Positions 39,877 through 50,275 are shown, numbered from the stretch's first letter. The stretch: 64,000 bases of DNA from Marinobacterium zhoushanense (GCF_014641945.1 NZ_BMIJ01000010.1:62001-126000); one strand, 5' to 3'. Numbers and translations are program-made. Notes: generated from the sequence alone by a model not told the origin.

Positions 39877-41583
39877 ATGGATGTACAGCGAGTCATACTG
39901 ATTGCCGCCTTGGCACTCATCTCCTACATGCTGGTACTGCAGTGGAACGAGGACTACGGTCCCGCCCAACAGCAGGCTACAGCCCAGCAACAGGCCCCCA
40001 GCGTGTCCGCCTACAGCAATAGCGCCAACGGCGAACTGCCGGCGGCCGGTGTCGCATCGGATGCCGCTGCCGGGGTGCCCACTGCCGATATTCCGCAGGT
40101 ATCCAACCCGGCCGATCAGGCCCAGGGCGCTGCAGCAGGTAATGCCAACCAGCTGATCAGCGTCAGCACCGATGTACTGCAGGTGCTGATCGATCCGCAC
40201 GGCGGGGATATCATTCAGGTCGCACTGCCCAAGCAGGAATCGGCGCTCAACTCAGGCGAGCCGTTCGTGCTGCTGGAACAGAATGCCAACCGCACCTATG
40301 TCGCCCAGAGTGGTCTGGTTGGACGCGATGGTCCCGATGGCAAGAAAAGCGGCCGCCCGGTGTATCAGGTCAGCGCTACCGATTTCCAGCTCGGCGAGCA
40401 GGACAGCCTCAATGTGGATCTGACCCTGGTCCAGACCGATGGCGTCAAGTTGACCAAGCGTTTCACCTTCACTCGCGGTCAGTATCGTATCGGCCTCGAC
40501 TACATCGTTGACAACCAGAGCCAGGAACCCTGGCAGGGTGTGCTGTTCGGCCAGATCAAGCGCGACAGTAGCGCTGATCCCTCGCAGCAGACCTCAATGG
40601 GCATGCAGTCCTACCTGGGCGCGGTGTTCTCCACTGGCGAGAACAACTACCAGAAGGTCAACTTCGACGATATGGATGAGGAGCGCTTCAGCGCCAGCAG
40701 CCAGGACGGTTGGGTCGCGATGGTCCAGCACTATTTCGTCAGCGCCTGGATTCCGGCACCCGGTGCCGAGTACAGCTACCAGTCACGCAAGCTGAACGGC
40801 AACTACATTGTCGGCTTCCTGTCGCCCTCGTTCGAGGTGGCGCCGGGACAGAACCAGAGTGTCAGCGCCACCTTCTACGCCGGTCCGAAAGACCAGGAGC
40901 AGATGGAGGCGACTGCACCCAACCTGAAGCTGACCGTCGACTACGGCATCCTGTGGTGGATCGCCTCACCACTGTACATGTTGCTGAAGTGGATCCACTC
41001 GCTGGTCGGCAACTGGGGCCTGGCCATCATCGGCATCACCCTGCTGGTTAAGATTGCGCTGTTCCAGCTCAACGCCAAGGCGTTCAAGTCGATGGCGAAG
41101 ATGCGCAAGTTTGGGCCCGAGATGCAGCGCCTGAAGGAGCAGTTTGGCGACGACCGCCAGAAGATGTCCCAGGAGATGATGAAGCTGTACCAGAAGGAGA
41201 AGATCAATCCGCTGGGCGGCTGTCTGCCGATTTTGGTGCAGATGCCGGTGTTCATCGCCCTGTACTGGGTATTGATGGAGTCGGTCGAACTGCGCCACGC
41301 GCCCTTCTTCGGCTACATCCAGGACCTGTCGCAGATGGATCCCTACTTCATCCTGCCGATCCTGATGGGTGTCACCATGTTCATTCAGCAGATGCTGAAC
41401 CCGACGCCGCCCGATCCGATGCAGGCGAAGATCATGAAGCTGCTGCCGATCATCTTCACCTTCTTCTTCCTCTGGTTCCCGGCAGGTCTGGTACTGTACT
41501 GGCTGGTCAACAACGTCCTGTCGATCGCCCAACAGTGGATCATCAACCGCCAGATCGAGGCGGGCGATACCAAGACGGCCTAA
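39877..41583 (+). CDS. yidC: Membrane protein insertase YidC
   Basis: Inserts and folds inner-membrane proteins with or without SecYEG. 568 residues: an N-terminal membrane anchor (about 5-22), a Gln/Ala-rich linker, the large periplasmic P1 domain, then the conserved five-helix core from about residue 350. The core arginine region, LLVKIALFQLNAKAFKSMAKMRKF, is visible. A terminator follows the stop. Confidence 0.97.
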   Translation: MDVQRVILIAALALISYMLVLQWNEDYGPAQQQATAQQQAPSVSAYSNSANGELPAAGVASDAAAGVPTADIPQVSNPADQAQGAAAGNANQLISVSTDVLQVLIDPHGGDIIQVALPKQESALNSGEPFVLLEQNANRTYVAQSGLVGRDGPDGKKSGRPVYQVSATDFQLGEQDSLNVDLTLVQTDGVKLTKRFTFTRGQYRIGLDYIVDNQSQEPWQGVLFGQIKRDSSADPSQQTSMGMQSYLGAVFSTGENNYQKVNFDDMDEERFSASSQDGWVAMVQHYFVSAWIPAPGAEYSYQSRKLNGNYIVGFLSPSFEVAPGQNQSVSATFYAGPKDQEQMEATAPNLKLTVDYGILWWIASPLYMLLKWIHSLVGNWGLAIIGITLLVKIALFQLNAKAFKSMAKMRKFGPEMQRLKEQFGDDRQKMSQEMMKLYQKEKINPLGGCLPILVQMPVFIALYWVLMESVELRHAPFFGYIQDLSQMDPYFILPILMGVTMFIQQMLNPTPPDPMQAKIMKLLPIIFTFFFLWFPAGLVLYWLVNNVLSIAQQWIINRQIEAGDTKTA

Positions 41584-41596
41584 CGGCCAGATTGAT

Positions 41597-41623
41597 AAAA
41601 AGGGCTCCTGCGGGAGCCTTTTT
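41597..41623 (+). terminator. Terminator after yidC
   Basis: AAAAAGG-GCTCC pairs with GGAGC-CTTTTT around a short loop, ending in five T residues, 14 nt after the yidC stop. Confidence 0.85.
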
Positions 41624-41697
41624 ATGTTTAGGATCTATGCGTTCCCGCAAACGCAGGTGTACGCGGCAGAAGACGAGTAAACTCCAGGACCCAGGCT

Positions 41698-43062
41698 ATG
41701 CAGATCAATCAAGACACCATTGTTGCGCAAGCAACCCCACCGGGCCGTGGGGGCGTCGGGATTATCCGTGTCTCCGGTCCCCAGGCACTGGCGCTGGCCG
41801 AGCGCCTGCTCGGTTTCACTCCCCAGCCCCGACACGCGCATTTCGCCGCATTTCTGAACCAGCAGCGCGAGGAGTTGGACCAGGGGATCGCGATCTACTT
41901 CCCCGGCCCCAACTCCTTCACCGGAGAAGATGTGGTGGAGTTCCAGGGTCACGGCGGCCCGATCATCCTGGATCTGCTGCTGCAGGAGCTGATCGCACTG
42001 GGCGCACGCCCGGCCCGGCCCGGCGAGTTTTCCGAGCGCGCCTTCCTCAACGATAAACTGGATCTGGCCCAGGCCGAAGCGATCGCGGACCTGATCGACA
42101 GCTCATCGGAACAGGCCGCACGTTGCGCCCTGCGTTCACTGCAGGGGGTTTTCTCGCGACGGGTACATGAACTGGTGGAGGCGTTGATCCAGCTGCGCAT
42201 CTACGTCGAGGCGGCGATCGACTTTCCCGAGGAGGAGATCGATTTCCTCGCCGACGGCAAGGTACAGAGCGATCTCGAGACCATACTCCAGCGCCTGGCC
42301 CAGGTCCGCCAGGAGGCGCGCCAGGGCAGTCTGCTGCGCGAGGGGATGAGTGTGGTGATCGCCGGTCGCCCCAACGCCGGCAAGTCGAGCCTGCTCAACG
42401 CACTGGCCGGACGCGAAACCGCCATCGTTACCGATATCGAGGGCACCACCCGCGACGTGCTGCGCGAACATATCCATATCGACGGCATGCCGCTGCATAT
42501 TATCGATACCGCCGGACTGCGCGATGCCCCGGACGAAGTGGAGCGCATCGGCATCGACCGCGCCTGGGCCGAGATCCGTAACGCCGATCGTATTCTGATG
42601 ATGGTCGACAGCACCCGCTCTGAGACCACCGACCCGCTGAGCCTGTGGCCGGAACTGGGCGAGCATCTCGATGATCTCAGCCACCTGACGCTGATCCGCA
42701 ACAAGGCGGATCTGAGCGGAGAATCCCCCCGCATCGAACAGGTTGGTGAGCACACACTTATCGCGCTATCGGCCAAGAAAGGCGGCGGTGTCGAGTTGTT
42801 ACGCGATCACCTGAAGGCGGTAATGGGATTTACCAGTACCACGGAGGGAGGCTTCATGGCACGCCGCCGCCATATCGATGCCCTGGAACGTGCCCGTGAG
42901 CTGCTCGAAACCGGTCTGGCGCAGTTGAAATCCGATGGCGCCGGCGAGTTGCTGGCAGAGGATCTGCGTCTGGCGCAGCAGGTGCTGGGCGAGATTACCG
43001 GTGAATTTACACCGGACGACCTTCTCGGCAGAATCTTCAGCTCGTTCTGTATCGGAAAGTAG
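41698..43062 (+). CDS. mnmE: tRNA modification GTPase MnmE
   Basis: GTPase that works with MnmG to make the cmnm5 group at U34 of certain tRNAs. N-terminal folate-binding domain, helical domain, then an inserted G domain with [21 protein letters not shown] and the NKAD motif. The C-terminal CIGK with its catalytic cysteine is intact. 454 residues. Its partner mnmG lies 2.9 kb further on the same strand. Confidence 0.97.
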   Translation: MQINQDTIVAQATPPGRGGVGIIRVSGPQALALAERLLGFTPQPRHAHFAAFLNQQREELDQGIAIYFPGPNSFTGEDVVEFQGHGGPIILDLLLQELIALGARPARPGEFSERAFLNDKLDLAQAEAIADLIDSSSEQAARCALRSLQGVFSRRVHELVEALIQLRIYVEAAIDFPEEEIDFLADGKVQSDLETILQRLAQVRQEARQGSLLREGMSVVIAGRPNAGKSSLLNALAGRETAIVTDIEGTTRDVLREHIHIDGMPLHIIDTAGLRDAPDEVERIGIDRAWAEIRNADRILMMVDSTRSETTDPLSLWPELGEHLDDLSHLTLIRNKADLSGESPRIEQVGEHTLIALSAKKGGGVELLRDHLKAVMGFTSTTEGGFMARRRHIDALERARELLETGLAQLKSDGAGELLAEDLRLAQQVLGEITGEFTPDDLLGRIFSSFCIGK

Positions 43063-43067
43063 AGACG

Positions 43068-43412
43068 ATGACGCCACTCATCTCCACCTATGCCATTCTC
43101 GCGCTGGCAATCCTGCTCGAAGTCGTGGGTACCACCTATCTGCAGAAATCGGAGCAGTTCACCCAGCTGGTACCGACACTGATCATGGCCGGCTGCTACA
43201 TCGGCGCCTTCTATTTCCTGTCGCTGGTACTGAAACAGATTCCCCTGGGTCTGGCTTATGCGATCTGGAGTGGGCTTGGCATCGTGCTGATCGCCGCCGC
43301 GGGCTACGTTCTGTTCCGCCAGACGCTCGACCTGGCCGCCATGATCGGCATCGGATTTATCATCGTCGGGGTGATGATCGTCAATCTGTTTTCCACCTCG
43401 ATCACCCATTAA
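43068..43412 (+). CDS. SMR family multidrug efflux protein (EmrE-like)
   Basis: Small four-helix proton antiporter, 114 residues, inner membrane dimer. The essential membrane glutamate is in LALAILLEVVGTTYLQKS (about residue 17), and the second-helix region GLAYAIWSGLG is typical of EmrE-type exporters. It starts 5 nt after mnmE. Likely exports lipophilic cations, or guanidinium in the Gdx subtype; the sequence does not decide. Confidence 0.92.
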   Translation: MTPLISTYAILALAILLEVVGTTYLQKSEQFTQLVPTLIMAGCYIGAFYFLSLVLKQIPLGLAYAIWSGLGIVLIAAAGYVLFRQTLDLAAMIGIGFIIVGVMIVNLFSTSITH

Positions 43413-43508
43413 CCGATAAAACCACCAGGCTCTGTCCCCCTTTTCTTCGCTGTTCAGAGATGACAGGCTTAGGGTATCCGAGAGTAAACCGGGACAGGGA
43501 TCTTTGAC

Positions 43509-44429
43509 ATGGCGCATCAGCACCGCGCGGGTCACCAGCACCATCATCACACCCCCGCCAACACTCAGGGCCGTGCCTTCATCATCGCGATCGCGTTGAA
43601 CAGTGCCTTCGTGATCACCGAATTTCTGTTCGGTTTTATCGCTAACTCCACCGCACTGATGGCCGATGCCGGTCACAATCTGTCCGATGTGCTTGGTCTG
43701 ATCCTGGCCTGGAGCGCCCTGTTGCTATCCCGCCGCGCCCCAAGCCAACGCTTTACCTTCGGCCTGCGCAGCAGTTCGATCCTGGCCGCCCTGGGTAATG
43801 CCATGCTGCTACTGCTGGCCTGTGGCGCCATCGGCTGGGAAGCGATCGAGCGCTTCTTCGACAGCCCCGCTGTCTCCGGCCTCACCGTGACCCTGGTCGC
43901 CGGCATCGGCATCCTGATCAATGGCTACTCCGCCCTGCTGTTCATGCGTGGTCAGAAACAGGACATCAATATCCGCGGTGCCTGGCTGCATATGGCGGCC
44001 GATACCGCCGTATCACTGGGCGTGGTTATCAGTGGCATCCTGATTATGTTCACCGGTTGGTACTGGGTGGATCCGCTGATCAGTCTGGTGATCGTACTGG
44101 TGATCCTGCTCGGTACGGTGGGGCTGTTGCGCGAGGCGGTACAACTGGCGTTGAATGCCGTGCCGACGCATATCGATCCGCAGGCGGTGATGGATTTCCT
44201 GCAGCAGCAACCGGGCGTGCATGAAGTGCGCGATCTGCATATCTGGGGTATGAGTACGACGGAAAGCGCATTGACCGCACACCTGGTGATGCCGGAGGGC
44301 TATCCCGGTGACGCGGCAATGGCCGAGATGCGCAGCGGACTGGAGAGAGGCTTTGGGATCGCGCACTCTACGCTGCAGATCGAGCAGGGCAACCAGCACC
44401 GCTGCACCCTGCAACCGGATGAGCAGTAA
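43509..44429 (+). CDS. Cation diffusion facilitator (zinc-type exporter)
   Basis: Six-helix metal/proton antiporter of the CDF family, 306 residues. A His-rich N-terminus (HQHHHH near residue 9) precedes helix II with ADAGHNLSD and helix V with HMAADT, the H/D ligand pattern associated with zinc. The C-terminal domain with HIWGMS is the cytoplasmic metal-sensing part. It complements the znu importer at the window start: one for uptake, one for efflux. Confidence 0.93.
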   Translation: MAHQHRAGHQHHHHTPANTQGRAFIIAIALNSAFVITEFLFGFIANSTALMADAGHNLSDVLGLILAWSALLLSRRAPSQRFTFGLRSSSILAALGNAMLLLLACGAIGWEAIERFFDSPAVSGLTVTLVAGIGILINGYSALLFMRGQKQDINIRGAWLHMAADTAVSLGVVISGILIMFTGWYWVDPLISLVIVLVILLGTVGLLREAVQLALNAVPTHIDPQAVMDFLQQQPGVHEVRDLHIWGMSTTESALTAHLVMPEGYPGDAAMAEMRSGLERGFGIAHSTLQIEQGNQHRCTLQPDEQ

Positions 44430-44432
44430 GCG

Positions 44433-45098
44433 TCACCCGGCACGACGGAAAGTCAGATTGACCCGCCAGGCCCCCAACATGGGATGCTCTCCCGCCTGCA
44501 ACGGTGCCACACCGTGATAGACCATACGTGACGGCCCCCCCCACACCAGCATATCGCCATGCAACAGCGGAAAGCGCTTTACCGAACCCCGTCGCGTCAG
44601 CCCGCCGAACATGAAGGTCGCCGGCAGACCGAACGAGAGCGAAACAATCGGTGCATCGAGGTCCTTCTCGTCCCGATCCTGATGCAGCCCCATCTTTGCC
44701 CCGGGCTGGTAGCAGTTGATCAGGCAGGCATCGGGCTCGAAAGCCGCGAAACCGGCGCGAGCAGCACCGGAGACTGCCAGTTCAAGTAAAAGCGGGGGTA
44801 TGGCCGGCCAGGCCCGGCCAGTCAATGGATCTTCACAGGCGTAACGGTAACCCCGGCTATCGCTGACCCAGCCTTTGTCACCGCAACTGCTGGTTCGAAC
44901 CGACATCCAGTGCCCGCCCGGTACCTGCATCTGACGCAACGGAGCCTGACGCAACACCGACCGGACCGCCTCGACAATCTCGGATGCCTGCGCCCTGGCG
45001 TAGCCCCGAAACAGCCAGGCGGAATCCGCGATGGCGATCCGCTCTTGATCGTCAAACAGCGCTTCAGTCAGATTCAGATCGCCAGTTTTTCCCGCCAT
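44433..45098 (-). CDS. alkB: Alpha-ketoglutarate-dependent DNA repair dioxygenase AlkB
   Basis: Fe(II) dioxygenase that removes methyl lesions from DNA and RNA bases by oxidation. The iron ligands are His and Asp in LHQDRDE and the distal His in VYHGV; the 2-oxoglutarate arginine is in RVNLTFR. 221 residues, close to E. coli AlkB (216). It converges with the CDF exporter (3 nt gap) and its start faces the oriC region. Confidence 0.94.
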   Translation of the reverse strand: MAGKTGDLNLTEALFDDQERIAIADSAWLFRGYARAQASEIVEAVRSVLRQAPLRQMQVPGGHWMSVRTSSCGDKGWVSDSRGYRYACEDPLTGRAWPAIPPLLLELAVSGAARAGFAAFEPDACLINCYQPGAKMGLHQDRDEKDLDAPIVSLSFGLPATFMFGGLTRRGSVKRFPLLHGDMLVWGGPSRMVYHGVAPLQAGEHPMLGAWRVNLTFRRAG

Positions 45099-45115
45099 CT
45101 CGCCAAATACCGTCT

Positions 45116-45690
45116 ACTGATGCCTAACCAACAGCTAATGTGGATAACTTTATTAGAATTTTACTCACATTTTCACTGTGATTTTGCAGATTTTTCATCC
45201 ACACACCGCCAGACTCAAGGGGTGTGAATAAGTTTAATGGGCAGAACGCCGCAATAACATCCCAGTTACCTACATGTTAACCACAGACAGTCCACGCAAG
45301 AATACAATGTAATGCGTTGTTTTTATTACACATATACTGGATTCCACTGAATCCATTAATTTTTACCCACATATGTACAGAATTATGCGCCGACAATCTG
45401 GACTATAACTTACCCACATTTCATACAACTTTTGTACAGCCGCGGATTCAAGTTACTTCGGAATATCCACCTGTTGTTCAGCCATTACGCAACCTATCGC
45501 TCACAACCGCGGACTCAGCCCAGTTATCAACGAAAACCTGTGGGAAAAATGTATAACTAGGATAGCTGAAGCTGGGGATTGCATGTGACTGAAATTCGCC
45601 TGTGGGTAACCAGCACTTTTATCAACAAAGCATCCATAGGCTGTAATCAGCCGATACGCACAGCACGAACAGCAATAGCATTCTCTTAAA
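45116..45690. other. oriC: Probable oriC: DnaA-box cluster upstream of mnmG
   Basis: Gene-free, AT-rich stretch with eight DnaA-box-like 9-mers. Perfect or accepted: TGTGGATAA (45139) and TGTGAATAA (45223). One mismatch: TCATCCACA (45195), TTAACCACA (45277), TTACCCACA (45363 and 45410), TGTGGGTAA (45601) and TTATCAACA (45619). The position before mnmG is that of E. coli oriC. Genes on the right are all plus strand, co-directional with a fork leaving here. Nothing else coding is seen up to 45937. Confidence 0.72.
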
Positions 45691-45761
45691 GTACTGTTTT
45701 ACAGAGGGAAATTGCGGTTTTCCAAGGAACGGGAGGGGACTAAAAGCAATAGACATAACAA

Positions 45762-45809
45762 TCTCTCTTCATATAAGAGAACTCTCTAAACCTATTTAAA
45801 GAAGAGAGA
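45762..45809. repeat. Inverted repeat near the right edge of oriC
   Basis: TCTCTCTTC and GAAGAGAGA pair perfectly across 30 nt; the loop contains AGAGAACTCTCT, a smaller hairpin that would compete. Purine/pyrimidine-rich and close to the mnmG promoter. Could be an origin element or transcript structure. Confidence 0.55.
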
Positions 45810-45867
45810 AGTTAGTCAAAAAGACGTTGTTCACTTTTTAACCATTTCTTCCGTACGCCGGTGAGGC

Positions 45868-45873
45868 TATAAT
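45868..45873 (+). promoter_or_regulatory. Probable -10 element for mnmG
   Basis: Perfect TATAAT, 64 nt before the mnmG GTG start; -35 weak. Transcription from here would pass away from oriC, as in E. coli. Confidence 0.5.
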
Positions 45874-45937
45874 CATGCCCCTTTTCCTGCAGTCTCCATC
45901 CGTACGACTGTGTCATCCCCAATCTGAGAGGTGTTGA

Positions 45938-47824
45938 GTGGACTATCCTGACCACTTTGATGTGATCGTCATCGGTGGCGGTCATGCCGGTACTGAAGCA
46001 GCATTGGCATCAGCCCGCATGGGTGCCCATACGCTGCTGCTGACGCATAACATCGAAACCCTGGGCCAGATGTCCTGCAATCCAGCTATCGGCGGTATCG
46101 GTAAAAGCCATCTGGTTAAGGAGATCGACGCACTGGACGGTGCCATGGCCAGAGCCACCGATCGCGGCGGGATCCAGTTCCGTACCCTGAATGCCCGTAA
46201 GGGACCGGCGGTCAGGGCGACCCGTGCCCAAGCCGACCGTGTTCTGTATAAAGCGGCGATCCGCCAGATCCTGGAAAACCAACCCAACCTGCAGCTGTTT
46301 CAGCAAGCAGCCGACGATCTGATCATCGACGGTGACCGGGTCACCGGTGTGGTTAGCCAGAGCGGTATCCGTTTTCGCGCCAAGAGTGTAATCCTGACCA
46401 CCGGTACCTTCCTTGGCGGCGTGATTCATATCGGCCTCGAGCATTACTCGGGTGGACGTGCCGGCGATCCCCCCTCTGTCCGTTTAGCCCAGCGATTACG
46501 CGAGCTGCCGTTGCAGGTCGATCGGCTGAAGACCGGCACTCCACCGCGTATCGACGCACGCAGTGTCGATTTCTCGGTGATGCAGGAACAGCCTGGCGAT
46601 ACCCCGACACCGGTGATGTCGTTCATCGGCAGCCGCGACGAGCATCCGCAGCAGATCAACTGCTATATCACGCACACCAACGAACGCACCCACGACATTA
46701 TCCGCTCGGGACTGGATCGTTCACCCATGTATACCGGCGTCATCGGGGGTGTGGGTCCGCGCTATTGCCCATCGATCGAGGACAAGATCCACCGTTTTGC
46801 CGACAAGGATCAGCACCAGGTATTCGTTGAGCCGGAAGGATTGACCACGCACGAGCTCTACCCCAACGGCATCTCCACCAGCCTGCCGTTCGATGTACAG
46901 CTGGAACTGGTGCGCTCCATGCGCGGTTTTGAGCGGGCCCATATCACCCGGCCGGGCTACGCCATCGAATATGACTACTTCAACCCTCAGGGCCTGCGTC
47001 ATACGCTGGAAACCAAGGCGATCAATGGCTTGTTCTTTGCCGGTCAGATCAATGGCACCACCGGCTACGAGGAGGCGGGCGCGCAGGGCCTGCTGGCTGG
47101 CATCAACGCCTCCGCCCAGGCGCTGGACCGGGATAGCTGGTACCCACGCCGTGACGAAGCCTATATCGGGGTCATGGTCGACGACCTGATCACCCTCGGT
47201 ACCTCCGAGCCCTACCGCATGTTTACCAGCCGCGCGGAATACCGGCTGATCCTGCGGGAGGACAATGCTGACCTGCGGCTGACCGAGCAGGGGCGCAAGC
47301 TGGGTATCGTCGGTGACGAGCGCTGGAGCCGTTTCTGTGCCAAGCGGGAAGCGATCGAGCAAGAGACCCAAAGGTTGCGCGATACCTGGATTCAGCCACG
47401 CAGCGCCGAGTCCGCGCAGATCGAAGACAAGCTGACCTCGCCGATGACACGGGAGTACAGCCTGGCCGATCTGGTCAAGCGTCCCGAACTGACCTACTCC
47501 GACATCGCCGGGCTCAAGGGCGAGTCGGTTGCCGATCCGCAGGTTGCGGAACAGGTCGAGATCCAGCTGAAGTATTCAGGCTACATCGACCGGCAGAAGG
47601 ATGAGATCGCGCAGATGCAGCGCCAGGAGAACACCCCGTTGCCGGCCGACTTCGACTACGACGGGGTTGGCGGTCTGTCCAATGAACTGAAGGCGAAGCT
47701 GAAGCAGCACCGTCCGGAAACCCTGGCCCAGGCGTCACGTATTCAGGGCATGACACCGGCGGCAATTTCGCTGCTACTGGTGTATCTGAAAAAACGTCAG
47801 TTACAGCAGAAGGCCGCCGGTTGA
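45938..47824 (+). CDS. mnmG: tRNA modification enzyme MnmG (GidA)
   Basis: FAD-dependent partner of MnmE in cmnm5U34 tRNA modification. 628 residues with the dinucleotide loop [17 protein letters not shown] at 12-28, the GGIGKSH region, and [13 protein letters not shown]. The start is GTG, supported by GAGAGG 6 nt upstream and by the family N-terminus [13 protein letters not shown]. It overlaps rsmG by 4 nt; both belong to the origin-right transcription unit. Confidence 0.97.
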   Translation: MDYPDHFDVIVIGGGHAGTEAALASARMGAHTLLLTHNIETLGQMSCNPAIGGIGKSHLVKEIDALDGAMARATDRGGIQFRTLNARKGPAVRATRAQADRVLYKAAIRQILENQPNLQLFQQAADDLIIDGDRVTGVVSQSGIRFRAKSVILTTGTFLGGVIHIGLEHYSGGRAGDPPSVRLAQRLRELPLQVDRLKTGTPPRIDARSVDFSVMQEQPGDTPTPVMSFIGSRDEHPQQINCYITHTNERTHDIIRSGLDRSPMYTGVIGGVGPRYCPSIEDKIHRFADKDQHQVFVEPEGLTTHELYPNGISTSLPFDVQLELVRSMRGFERAHITRPGYAIEYDYFNPQGLRHTLETKAINGLFFAGQINGTTGYEEAGAQGLLAGINASAQALDRDSWYPRRDEAYIGVMVDDLITLGTSEPYRMFTSRAEYRLILREDNADLRLTEQGRKLGIVGDERWSRFCAKREAIEQETQRLRDTWIQPRSAESAQIEDKLTSPMTREYSLADLVKRPELTYSDIAGLKGESVADPQVAEQVEIQLKYSGYIDRQKDEIAQMQRQENTPLPADFDYDGVGGLSNELKAKLKQHRPETLAQASRIQGMTPAAISLLLVYLKKRQLQQKAAG

Positions 47825-48447
47825 TGCAGGCATACAAAACGCAACTCGAACGCCAACTGGCGGCGCTCGAACTGGATCTCGACGCCGGTAAGATTGAGCG
47901 GCTGCTCGCCTATCTGGCGCTGCTGGTGAAGTGGAACAAGGCCTATAACCTGACCGCGGTGCGCGATCCCGCCGAGATGGTCACCCGCCACCTGGTGGAC
48001 AGCCTCAGCATCCTGCCCTGGATCGGCGAGGGGCGACTGATCGATGTTGGCAGCGGCCCGGGGTTGCCGGGCATTCCGTTGGCGATTGCGCGACCGCAGC
48101 TCGACGTCACCACGCTGGACAGTAACGGCAAGAAGACCCGGTTCCAGAATCAGGTCAAGCTGGAACTGGGGCTGGACAACCTCAGCGTGATCCACGGCCG
48201 TGTCGAGCAGTGCGACCAGGGGCCCTATGAGCAGATCGTGTCCCGCGCCTTTGCCTCCCTGGCCGATATGCTGAGCTGGACCGGGCACCTGTGTTCCGAA
48301 CGGGGTGTTTTTCTTGCCATGAAAGGGCTGTATCCTGAGGCGGAACTCAACCAGCTGCCGCCAGGGTATGCACTGAAAGCCAGTCACCGGCTTAATCTGC
48401 CGGATACGGATGGTGAGCGGCACCTGCTGATCCTAGGGAGAGCCTGA
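47821..48447 (+). CDS. rsmG: 16S rRNA (guanine-527-N7)-methyltransferase RsmG
   Basis: SAM-dependent methylation of G527 in 16S rRNA; loss gives low-level streptomycin resistance. SAM motif [17 protein letters not shown] near residues 63-79 and [20 protein letters not shown] ahead of it. 208 residues. Coupled to mnmG by a 4-nt overlap and followed 2 nt later by parA. Confidence 0.97.
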   Translation: MMQAYKTQLERQLAALELDLDAGKIERLLAYLALLVKWNKAYNLTAVRDPAEMVTRHLVDSLSILPWIGEGRLIDVGSGPGLPGIPLAIARPQLDVTTLDSNGKKTRFQNQVKLELGLDNLSVIHGRVEQCDQGPYEQIVSRAFASLADMLSWTGHLCSERGVFLAMKGLYPEAELNQLPPGYALKASHRLNLPDTDGERHLLILGRA

Positions 48448-48449
48448 GC

Positions 48450-49259
48450 GTGGCGAAGATCCTCACGATCACCAATCAGAAGGGCGGCGTCGGCAAGACC
48501 ACGACCGCCGTGAATCTGGCTGCCTCCTTGGCGGCGACGAAAAAACGCGTGCTGATGATCGACCTCGATCCCCAGGGCAATGCGACCATGGGCAGCGGTG
48601 CCGACAAGCATCAGCTGGAGCACTCGGTCTATGAGGTACTGACCGACCAGTCCAGTGCAGAAGAGGCTCTGGTGACCGGTTTGCCCAGCGGCTACGATCT
48701 GATCGGCGCCAATGGTGACCTGACCGCCGCCGAGGTGGAGCTGCTGCAGATGCCCAGGCGAGAGTTTCGCCTCAAGATGGCGCTGATCCCGCTGCTGGAG
48801 CGATACGATTTCATCCTCATCGATAACCCGCCGTCGTTGAACCTGCTCACCGTCAACGCGCTGTCGGCATCCGACGGCGTGATCATCCCGATGCAGTGCG
48901 AATACTACGCCCTGGAGGGGATCAGCTCCCTGGTCGGCACCATCGACAAGATCAACAAGCGCCTGAATCCCAAGCTTAAGATCGAGGGAATTCTGCGCAC
49001 CATGTTCGATCCGCGCATGAGTCTGACCAAGGATGTCTCCGACCACCTGGTGGAGTATTTCGGTGCCCGCGTCTATCGCACCGTGATCCCGCGTAACGTG
49101 CGTCTGGCGGAAGCGCCGAGCCACGGCATGCCGGCTCTGCAATATGACAAGAACTCCCGCGGTGCGCTGGCCTACCTGTCGCTAGCCGGTGAGTTGATTC
49201 GGCGTACCGAGCGGGAGTGCTCCGGTGAGACTGTGGCTACTGAACAGGAAGAGATTTAG
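48450..49259 (+). CDS. parA: Chromosome partitioning ATPase ParA (Soj)
   Basis: Deviant Walker A ATPase that drives origin segregation. KGGVGKTTTAVNLAASL lies at 11-27, followed by DLDPQGNATMG and FILIDNPPSLN (the usual acidic residue of Walker B becomes the IDNPP form). The start is a GTG directly behind GGGAGAGCC; length 269. It precedes parB by 2 nt, and three parS-like sites lie at 26.6, 30.15 and 31.2 kb. Confidence 0.96.
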   Translation: MAKILTITNQKGGVGKTTTAVNLAASLAATKKRVLMIDLDPQGNATMGSGADKHQLEHSVYEVLTDQSSAEEALVTGLPSGYDLIGANGDLTAAEVELLQMPRREFRLKMALIPLLERYDFILIDNPPSLNLLTVNALSASDGVIIPMQCEYYALEGISSLVGTIDKINKRLNPKLKIEGILRTMFDPRMSLTKDVSDHLVEYFGARVYRTVIPRNVRLAEAPSHGMPALQYDKNSRGALAYLSLAGELIRRTERECSGETVATEQEEI

Positions 49260-49261
49260 AG

Positions 49262-50155
49262 ATGGCAGTCAAAAAGCGTGGACTCGGACGTGGTCTGGAT
49301 GCGTTGCTCTCGAGCGTAAGTGTTGCCGGTGACGAGCCGGACGCGTTGCGGGACCCGGCTGCTGAAGCCGCTGCCGTTAGCGGCAAGCTGCAGGAGATGC
49401 CGGTGGGACTGATCCAGCGTGGCCGTTATCAGCCCCGACGCGACCTGGAACCCCAGGCGCTGGAGGAGCTGGCCGCATCGATCAAACTGCAGGGCGTGAT
49501 GCAGCCGATCGTGATCCGTCCGATCGACAGCGAGATGTACGAGATCATCGCCGGTGAGCGCCGGTGGCGCGCGGCACAGATGGCGGGTCTCACCACCATC
49601 CCGGTGGTGATCCGGGATGTGCCTGACGAAGCGGCGATCGCCATGGCGCTGATCGAGAATATCCAGCGTGAAAACCTCAATCCGATGGAGGAGGCGATCG
49701 CCCTGCACCGGCTGCAGACCGAATTCGAGCTGACCCAGCAACAGGTGGCCGACGCGGTTGGCAAATCGCGCTCAACCATAACCAACCTGCTGCGGCTGAT
49801 GAACCTGACCGAAGAGGTCAAGCGGATGCTCGAGTATGGCGACCTGGAGATGGGCCATGCCCGTGCCCTGCTGCCGCTGACGGAGGAGCAGCAGATCGAG
49901 GCGGGAAAAGAGGTCGTGGCCAAGGGCTTTTCCGTCCGTCAGACCGAAGCCTTGGTGCGTAAAATCGTCGAAGGGCGGCATCTGCCCAAGCCGAAACCGG
50001 AGCCGAGTGAACGCCACAAAACCGTTGCCACTCAACTGACGCAGCGATTCTCGGTACCGGTTGAGGTCAGTGCCAATGCCAACGGCAAGGGCAAGATCAG
50101 CCTAAGTTTCAAGTCCGAAGAGGAGCTTGAGGCGATACTCGAGCGCCTCGGCTAG
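49262..50155 (+). CDS. parB: Chromosome partitioning protein ParB (Spo0J)
   Basis: CTP-dependent clamp that loads at parS and spreads. 297 residues: N-terminal GLGRGLDALL, the CTPase motifs around GRYQPRRD and AGERRWRAAQMAG, helix-turn-helix TQQQVADAVGKSRSTITNLLRL in the middle, and a C-terminal dimerisation domain. The parS palindromes in this window are its expected targets. Confidence 0.97.
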   Translation: MAVKKRGLGRGLDALLSSVSVAGDEPDALRDPAAEAAAVSGKLQEMPVGLIQRGRYQPRRDLEPQALEELAASIKLQGVMQPIVIRPIDSEMYEIIAGERRWRAAQMAGLTTIPVVIRDVPDEAAIAMALIENIQRENLNPMEEAIALHRLQTEFELTQQQVADAVGKSRSTITNLLRLMNLTEEVKRMLEYGDLEMGHARALLPLTEEQQIEAGKEVVAKGFSVRQTEALVRKIVEGRHLPKPKPEPSERHKTVATQLTQRFSVPVEVSANANGKGKISLSFKSEEELEAILERLG

Positions 50156-50161
50156 TACAGC

Positions 50162-50179
50162 GGGGACTTACCGGTCCCC
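50162..50179 (+). terminator. Hairpin after parB
   Basis: GGGGAC and GTCCCC form a 6-bp stem 6 nt after the parB stop. No T-tract, so at best a weak stop before the ATP synthase promoter. Confidence 0.4.
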
Positions 50180-50246
50180 AGCGCCATTATGGCTGCTACC
50201 TTCGCCTACTTTGTTAAGACATTAGTGCAAAAGCCTCAACGTTTTG

Positions 50247-50275
50247 TTGAGTAGAGGGCCCTTACACCCTATAAT
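50247..50275 (+). promoter_or_regulatory. ATP synthase operon promoter
   Basis: TTGAGT, 17-bp spacer, TATAAT. The perfect -10 and spacing fit a strong sigma-70 promoter about 47 nt before the preferred atpI start. It shows that the open frame beginning at 50244 cannot be translated from its first codons. Confidence 0.7.
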
